Below, piece after piece: positions 6,441-11,630 of a stretch of 11,630 nucleotides of DNA. Position numbers and translations under genes: made by a program. Position 1 is the stretch's first letter. The number at the start of each line of letters is the position of its first letter. The notes below the pieces were generated by a model that was not told the DNA's origin, ran no database searches, and saw only the letters and a program-made list of their open reading frames with translations. Source of the DNA: Calditrichia bacterium (GTDB taxonomy: Bacteria; Calditrichota; Calditrichia; RBG-13-44-9); NCBI GenBank assembly GCA_026991005.1, contig JALXCH010000564.1:1-11630 (forward strand), read 5' to 3'.

Positions 6441-8822
6441 TTAGAAGCGACCGAATTGGAAGTGAGTTTTCCACTGGCCCCGACGTTTGCCAAAGTAATC
6501 CAGATGGTCGAAGCCGTAACCAAAATCTACGCCAATGATGCCAATCATAGGCATAAACACGCGCACACCCAATCCGATGCTGCGTTTCAGATCCTGGAGA
6601 TTGCTCTCCACAAAATCGCCCCACACGTTACCGGCTTCCACAAACACCAGTCCGTAGATGGTGGGGTTCGGTGCGATGGGAACGCGCAATTCGGCAGTAA
6701 ATTTGGCCATGGCTCTACCCCCCAGGGGGCGTCCGGTGCTGCTCAGGGGCCCCACGGTTCCGTCGTCGTATCCGCGTAATCCTTCCGAAAAGCTTAAGCC
6801 GGAACCACCCATGTAAAACAGCCCACCGGGATTGATGTAGTAGTTCTTGTGCAGCCCGTTGATAATTCCCATCTTCGCCTGGGTGTAAAACACCAGTCCC
6901 ATGAATGTGGGGACGTACCATTGCACGGTGAGCACGTTTTTTAAGTAATCTTCGTCTCCCGAGAGGGGACCACCGGAGAGTTCGGTGAGTAAGGAATACA
7001 CCGAGCCGTTGGTGGGGAATTCCGGTCGGTTTCGGCTATCGCGCTGGATAATCTGGGTGATGCTGACCTGCTGGGTGGGACGGTCGTAGAACAGGTAATT
7101 TTCCAGCAGTTCGGGGTCGCGCACGTTAAAGATCTTGGTTTCGGCCACGCGGAAGATCCAGTCGCCGCGGAAGTAACTATCCGGCCAGCGGAAGCGGCGA
7201 CCCACCTGTACCGAAGCGCCCTTTACCTGCCGATCCCAGGGATAGAATCCGCCGCCGCTGCGGGTGTTAAACAGCGAAAAACCACCCAGAGTACGGGTGT
7301 TAAATAACCAGGGTTCGGTGAAACTCAACGAAATGGAGCGGTAGAACCGTCCAAAATACCAGTCGAACGCCAGGCGCTGACCATCGCCGCCGGAGAAGGG
7401 GTGTGCCAGAGAGAAATTGTTCATGGAAAGCCCCACGCTCCCGATCATCCCATCCCGCTGGCTGTAACCGGCAGACATGTTGGCGGTATCGGTGGATTTC
7501 TCCTCCACCTTGATCTCCAGATTCACATGCTTGTCGTCCCCTTCAATCAGTTTCACATCCGGCACCACATTGGCGAAATAATTCAAAATCCATACATCCC
7601 GCACGCTGCGTTCCAGTTTCGCCCGGTTGAAGGTGTCGCCCGGGTAAATCTTTAACTCCCGGCGAATCACTTTCTCGTTGGTCTTGGTGTTTCCGGTGAT
7701 GATTATTTCCTTAATGCGAACCACATGCCCTTCGGAGATGCGAATGTGAATATCCACCGTATCCTTGCCCGCCGGAATCTCCCGCGGCTGAATGTTGGCA
7801 AACAAATATCCCTGATTGTAGTAGAGGTTCTGGATATTCTCACGAATGCTCTTCTCAAAATCTTCCTGATTGTACACATCCCCCTTGCTAAAAAGCAGTT
7901 GTTCCCGTAATTCCGCTTCGCTGAATACGGTGTTCCCTTCGAAGGTGACGTTACCAAAATAGTAGCGATCGCCTTCGTTAATGTACACATCGATGAATAG
8001 ATTCCGCTTGTCCGGACTGTAATAGATGGAATCCTTCACAATCTCGGCATCACGGAAGCCTTTTTTGCGGCAGTAGGCAAGGAGGTTTTCCAGGTCTTTC
8101 CGGTATTTTTTTTCGTTGAAATCGGCACTGCGCCACCAGCGGTCTTCTTTAATTCCCTTAAATTGCTTCTTCAATTCTTTTTCGGTGAGGTGCTTGTTGC
8201 CAAAGATGCGAATGCGTTTCACCTGCACCCGCTCGCCTTCCTGAATTTTAATTTCGGCAATTACCTGGTCTGGCGAGGAATGCACCGTGTCGATTTCCAC
8301 TTTTGCCAGCAGGTACCCTTCCTCCTTGTATTTGCGCAGTAAATTCCGTCGCGCCTGGTACATCCGGAACGGGGTAAGTACCATACCTTTGTAGAAGTGA
8401 ATTTCCTTGTCCACCTCGGATTTTTTCAGTTCCTTGTTTCCTTTCACCACCCAGCCTTTCAGGCGCGGGAATTCTTTGAGCTGGATGACCAGATCCAGCC
8501 CTTCGGGCGTCTGGTGCTCCACCATGATTTTAATGTCCGAAAAGAGCTTCAGTGCCCAGAGGTTCTTTACGGCGTTGGAAATATCGTCGGTGGTAATTTC
8601 TTTCCCGACATGTAAGCCGGAATTGAGATATATAATGGAAGTATCCGCTTTTACCTGTCCTTCAATGCGAATTTTGTGGATTTTAAAACGTGGAATTTGC
8701 GAAAATAACGGTGATGTTATCAGCAAACTGAACAGTGCGATGATGACGATTCTGATTCCTGCGCGCATACTCCTCAACATTCTCTTTAGAATTCCCAATG
8801 AAACCGCTAAAGTTAATTTCAC
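6441..8822 (-). CDS. bamA: Outer-membrane protein assembly factor BamA (Omp85 family)
   Basis: BamA inserts beta-barrel proteins into the outer membrane and is the core of the BAM complex. The 793-residue reading has a signal sequence (IRIVIIALFSLLITSPLFSQ, ending near residue 42). Five POTRA domains follow at about 45-117, 120-197, 200-284, 286-364 and 367-441, recognisable by repeated units such as RIRIFGNKHLTEKEL, NVTFEGNTVFSEAEL and EIIITGNTKTNEKVI. A 16-strand barrel spans about 447-793. The loop-6 family motif appears as GLRGYDDG (681-688), the usual VRGF/LRGY form. The last residue is Phe (THFQFGRF). The longest reading starts at GTG 8822, 16 bases after the tamB stop, with no visible ribosome site. 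ATG 8780 or ATG 8768 would give a more normal signal peptide. The neighbours tamB upstream and skp downstream fit the role. Confidence 0.97.
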   Translation of the reverse strand: MKLTLAVSLGILKRMLRSMRAGIRIVIIALFSLLITSPLFSQIPRFKIHKIRIEGQVKADTSIIYLNSGLHVGKEITTDDISNAVKNLWALKLFSDIKIMVEHQTPEGLDLVIQLKEFPRLKGWVVKGNKELKKSEVDKEIHFYKGMVLTPFRMYQARRNLLRKYKEEGYLLAKVEIDTVHSSPDQVIAEIKIQEGERVQVKRIRIFGNKHLTEKELKKQFKGIKEDRWWRSADFNEKKYRKDLENLLAYCRKKGFRDAEIVKDSIYYSPDKRNLFIDVYINEGDRYYFGNVTFEGNTVFSEAELREQLLFSKGDVYNQEDFEKSIRENIQNLYYNQGYLFANIQPREIPAGKDTVDIHIRISEGHVVRIKEIIITGNTKTNEKVIRRELKIYPGDTFNRAKLERSVRDVWILNYFANVVPDVKLIEGDDKHVNLEIKVEEKSTDTANMSAGYSQRDGMIGSVGLSMNNFSLAHPFSGGDGQRLAFDWYFGRFYRSISLSFTEPWLFNTRTLGGFSLFNTRSGGGFYPWDRQVKGASVQVGRRFRWPDSYFRGDWIFRVAETKIFNVRDPELLENYLFYDRPTQQVSITQIIQRDSRNRPEFPTNGSVYSLLTELSGGPLSGDEDYLKNVLTVQWYVPTFMGLVFYTQAKMGIINGLHKNYYINPGGLFYMGGSGLSFSEGLRGYDDGTVGPLSSTGRPLGGRAMAKFTAELRVPIAPNPTIYGLVFVEAGNVWGDFVESNLQDLKRSIGLGVRVFMPMIGIIGVDFGYGFDHLDYFGKRRGQWKTHFQFGRF

Positions 8823-8838
8823 TTAACTATAGTTGCAA

Positions 8839-11630
8839 TTAAAAATTAAATGAATGTCGAAATCGAATAATGAAATTTTCCAGCCGGTTCCGGTTGTAGT
8901 AAACGGGATCGAACTGGAATTTATCATACTCCACTTCCAGCAATAGGTTTCGTAACAGGCGGTACTCTAATGCGAACCGATGGTTGAGTCCCAGTTTAGG
9001 TTCGTCGTAAATGGCAACCAATTGCCCGGAATAGGTCATGTACAGATTGGGAATCAGGTATTTCCCCAGGGTAATCTGGGAGCTTTGCAACAGCAATAAA
9101 GCGGGGTTCAGATTGCTATTGAGCAAAGAGGTGTAATAATAGGGGGCTTCGATGGTATTGAAACGGTTGTGCAATCCGAAATAGAGCAAATTTGTGGAGA
9201 AGTTGGATTGCAGGTGTACGTAATCCAGTCTGAGCTTACGTTCCAGCTTGCGTTCCAGGGGGCGCACCAGGGGGCGGAAAAGGTAATTCTCGGTGAGGGT
9301 GAGGCCAATCTCTTTCGCTTTTTTCCCCATATTTTCCACGGAATAGCCCAGGTAGGCCAGTACTTCCTTCTGGGTCTCGCCAATGGTGGGGTCGCTGGAT
9401 TCCAGTTTAAAACGGAAGTCTTCCCAGCGCCCGCGGGACACTTCCTTTCCGGTTTCGGGGTCGATGGCATAAAGCACCAGATAAATGTCTCGCGGGAAGT
9501 TGGTGGAATCCCGAACCGTGGTCCAGGCCCGGCCATACACTTCCGGGTAAATTTCGAAGCCGTTGAAGATGGCACCGAAGCGATCCACCCGGAAATTCAT
9601 GTCCAGATATTCCACCCGTCCCCGTGTGGATTCCACCTGCCCCAGGATGCGCAGGCTTTCGTCCTCCAGCCGACCGGTAAATTCCAGCCCGCGGGAAGCT
9701 TCGTCGATGTTCAGATCCAGGTACACATCATCCAGAAAAGCCGGAACATCGGCGAAATAACGGTTACCCAGCCCCGATTCCACCAGCACGTCCCAATCGA
9801 TATTCATCAAGAATTCCGTAACCACATCGTTCTCTTCTTCATCGCTCAGTTCAGTTTCCAGAAACGGGTAAGTTACCCGGCATTCGTACATGGTTACTTT
9901 CCCCCGCACATGGGGCAAATCCACGGGTCCCGCAAAATAGAATTTTTCTCCGCTCACCTTCCCCGAAACGGCAAAGTAGCCAATGTCGCCGGGCATCATC
10001 ATTCCGGGAATGGAAAGCGGAATTCCCCGGGGATCGGTTTCCAGCACCAGTACGCCAAAATCCAGCCCCAGTTCGTCGAAATACCAGGGTTTCAGATTCA
10101 CTCCAGTGGCGATGTCGCCGGCGCTCACGTTGTAAATCCGGGCATGGCGCTCCAGAAGTTTGCCTTCCAGCGTGTGAATATGAACAAATCGTTCTCCTTC
10201 GCGCAATTCGATGTCTGCTTTCAAGTCGGTGAGTTTGGGCAGCACCGAGGTGAATTTCATGGTACCGTTGTAAATTTTCAGATGTCCTGCCCGGAGGTGC
10301 GGACTCTCCCGGGTGCCGGTAATGTGCATGTCCAGTTCGCCCAGACAATCGGGTTCCTGGAAAAAATCAATCATTGCTGGTAATTCTGCCAGCACATTCC
10401 CTTTTATGGTAAGGTAGAGGTCGATAGGCTGGCTTTTATCCACCGGTAATCGACCCTGCCCCTCGATGCTGTATTCATTGGGATCCACATAAATAAATTT
10501 CTGGATGTGAAAGATATGATCGCCAATGTGAGTCAGGGAAGAAGCGGGCGGAATGGAATCGGTGAAAATGATGTTTATTTGATGAAATGGCCGCTCCACC
10601 ACGATGCCATCTTCCAGAATTACGTTTCCCCAGATCTCGGGATGCTCCACGCTGCCTTTGAGGTTGACTTCGTAGCGGAGGCTGCCGCGGATGAGGTTGG
10701 GATCGTTAAAGATAGTGGTGGCAAGGAAGTTACTTTCGATGCCCTCCCCGCGCACATAAGCCGAGAGTTGATTTTCTTTTATATTTAGGGAAAAATCCGC
10801 AGTAAAAATGGGTCGATTGTTGTAAGTGATTTCCGCTTTCTGGAAATTGAGACGGGAGTGCTGATAATCCCCCTCGAAGGAAGCAGCGTAGTACCCATTA
10901 TTGTTCAGAATGAAATCCTTTCCGTACAACTGGAACTGGATGGTGGGATCGCCGGTAGTGCCGCCAAATGTGGCTTTGCCGCTAATTTTCCCTTCGCTGA
11001 GGGCGGCGTAGAGCTCCGGAAAGTTTCCCACGAATTGTTTCAGAGCAATGTCTTTCAGTTCCATCGCACCGTTTACCGGGCCATCTTCCCGGTAAGAAAT
11101 GTTTGCTGCCAGGTTTAATAGCCGATTGGCTTTCAGTTGCACTTGCAGGTGATTATTACGATCCACTAAACGAACGTTCCCGCGAATGCGCTGGGGAGTA
11201 GTTTGCATGGCAAAGCGCCCCTGGAATTTAAAGGGCGGCTGAATCATGTTCACCACGTTGCCGATGAGGGAGAAGAAGACCTCTCCGTTGCTTCGCCGCA
11301 AGAAATTGACCTTCATGGTGGGATAGTTCACCAGTCCGGAAAAGTAAAAATCGGCCCGGAAGTGCCGGGCAAGGGATTGAACCAGCGCCAGATTGCTGAG
11401 GGAATCCAGGGGAATGTTTTTAAGCTCCATAATCTGGAAGGTGGGATCTTCCCAGAGGTTGGTAATCTGCGCTTCCAGTTCCCAGGAGCCGGGATAAGTA
11501 CGCACGGAGTGCACTTCGATGGAATCGTCCACCAGGGTGTAGGCCAGGTCGCCCTGTAACACGGTGTCCCCGGCCGGGCTAATAAACTGGCTGTGAACAT
11601 TCCCGGTAAATGTAAGGGTGTTAATATCCC
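8839..11630 (-). CDS. tamB: TamB-family translocation and assembly module protein (partial, N-terminus outside window)
   Basis: About 930 residues of the C-terminal part are visible. The frame stays open to the window edge, so the start lies beyond it; GTG 11562 is only an internal codon. TamB/AsmA-like proteins are anchored in the inner membrane and span the periplasm as a long beta-taco groove. They are linked to outer-membrane protein assembly and phospholipid transport. Long runs of alternating short strands without catalytic motifs fit this fold. The C-terminal DUF490/TamB domain is clear: LRILGQVESTRGRVEYLDMN with FRVDRFGAIFNG after it (about 9580-9655), FRFKLESSDPTIGETQKEVL followed by AYLGYS (about 9345-9420), and LGKYLIPNLYMTYSGQL (about 9025-9080). 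It ends in Phe (RFRHSFNF), as is common for these proteins. The stop lies 16 bases before the longest bamA reading, so the two are probably co-transcribed. Confidence 0.9.
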   Translation of the reverse strand, partial: DINTLTFTGNVHSQFISPAGDTVLQGDLAYTLVDDSIEVHSVRTYPGSWELEAQITNLWEDPTFQIMELKNIPLDSLSNLALVQSLARHFRADFYFSGLVNYPTMKVNFLRRSNGEVFFSLIGNVVNMIQPPFKFQGRFAMQTTPQRIRGNVRLVDRNNHLQVQLKANRLLNLAANISYREDGPVNGAMELKDIALKQFVGNFPELYAALSEGKISGKATFGGTTGDPTIQFQLYGKDFILNNNGYYAASFEGDYQHSRLNFQKAEITYNNRPIFTADFSLNIKENQLSAYVRGEGIESNFLATTIFNDPNLIRGSLRYEVNLKGSVEHPEIWGNVILEDGIVVERPFHQINIIFTDSIPPASSLTHIGDHIFHIQKFIYVDPNEYSIEGQGRLPVDKSQPIDLYLTIKGNVLAELPAMIDFFQEPDCLGELDMHITGTRESPHLRAGHLKIYNGTMKFTSVLPKLTDLKADIELREGERFVHIHTLEGKLLERHARIYNVSAGDIATGVNLKPWYFDELGLDFGVLVLETDPRGIPLSIPGMMMPGDIGYFAVSGKVSGEKFYFAGPVDLPHVRGKVTMYECRVTYPFLETELSDEEENDVVTEFLMNIDWDVLVESGLGNRYFADVPAFLDDVYLDLNIDEASRGLEFTGRLEDESLRILGQVESTRGRVEYLDMNFRVDRFGAIFNGFEIYPEVYGRAWTTVRDSTNFPRDIYLVLYAIDPETGKEVSRGRWEDFRFKLESSDPTIGETQKEVLAYLGYSVENMGKKAKEIGLTLTENYLFRPLVRPLERKLERKLRLDYVHLQSNFSTNLLYFGLHNRFNTIEAPYYYTSLLNSNLNPALLLLQSSQITLGKYLIPNLYMTYSGQLVAIYDEPKLGLNHRFALEYRLLRNLLLEVEYDKFQFDPVYYNRNRLENFIIRFRHSFNF

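Noticed and set aside
9169..10383. Plus-strand open frame of 404 codons opposite tamB
   Set aside because: It is antisense to clear TamB sequence, has low-complexity His/Gly/Phe-rich translation typical of a shadow frame, and shows no family motif.

Overview
The window looks like chromosomal DNA of a Gram-negative, lipid A-making bacterium of the FCB (Bacteroidota/Calditrichota-like) group. The evidence is a TonB-dependent receptor with an N-terminal carboxypeptidase-regulatory-like domain, a propeller-type lipoprotein, and a tamB-bamA-skp-lpxD gene string. The phylum is inferred from protein style and gene order; no ribosomal marker is present to settle it.

Left part, plus strand. Positions 1-135 hold a non-coding, repeat-like stretch with related hairpin units. 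It is followed by two overlapping genes: a probable lipoprotein with propeller-like repeats (192-1940) and a TonB-dependent outer-membrane receptor (1922-4249). They probably form one transcription unit, with the lipoprotein as accessory partner of the receptor; the substrate is unknown. Next comes the C-terminal end of a SAM-dependent methyltransferase (4299-4634) without its cofactor-binding half, so probably a gene remnant.

Right part, minus strand, read from the right edge leftwards: the C-terminal ~930 residues of a TamB-family protein (cut by the window end), bamA, skp/ompH and lpxD. Together these cover outer-membrane biogenesis: TamB spans the periplasm, BamA inserts beta-barrel proteins, Skp carries unfolded barrel proteins, and LpxD makes a lipid A precursor. 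tamB, bamA and skp are closely spaced (16 and 66 bases). A strong intrinsic-terminator-like hairpin lies between skp and lpxD, so lpxD may be expressed at a different level from the genes above it.

The two halves converge at about 4.63-4.68 kb. The left genes look more AT-rich than the right genes, and the methyltransferase remnant sits at the junction, which suggests a rearrangement point. The genes on the right are conserved housekeeping genes. The less ordinary items are the lipoprotein/receptor pair, the methyltransferase remnant, the skp-lpxD hairpin and the left-edge repeat. I found no tRNA, rRNA, CRISPR array or insertion sequence.
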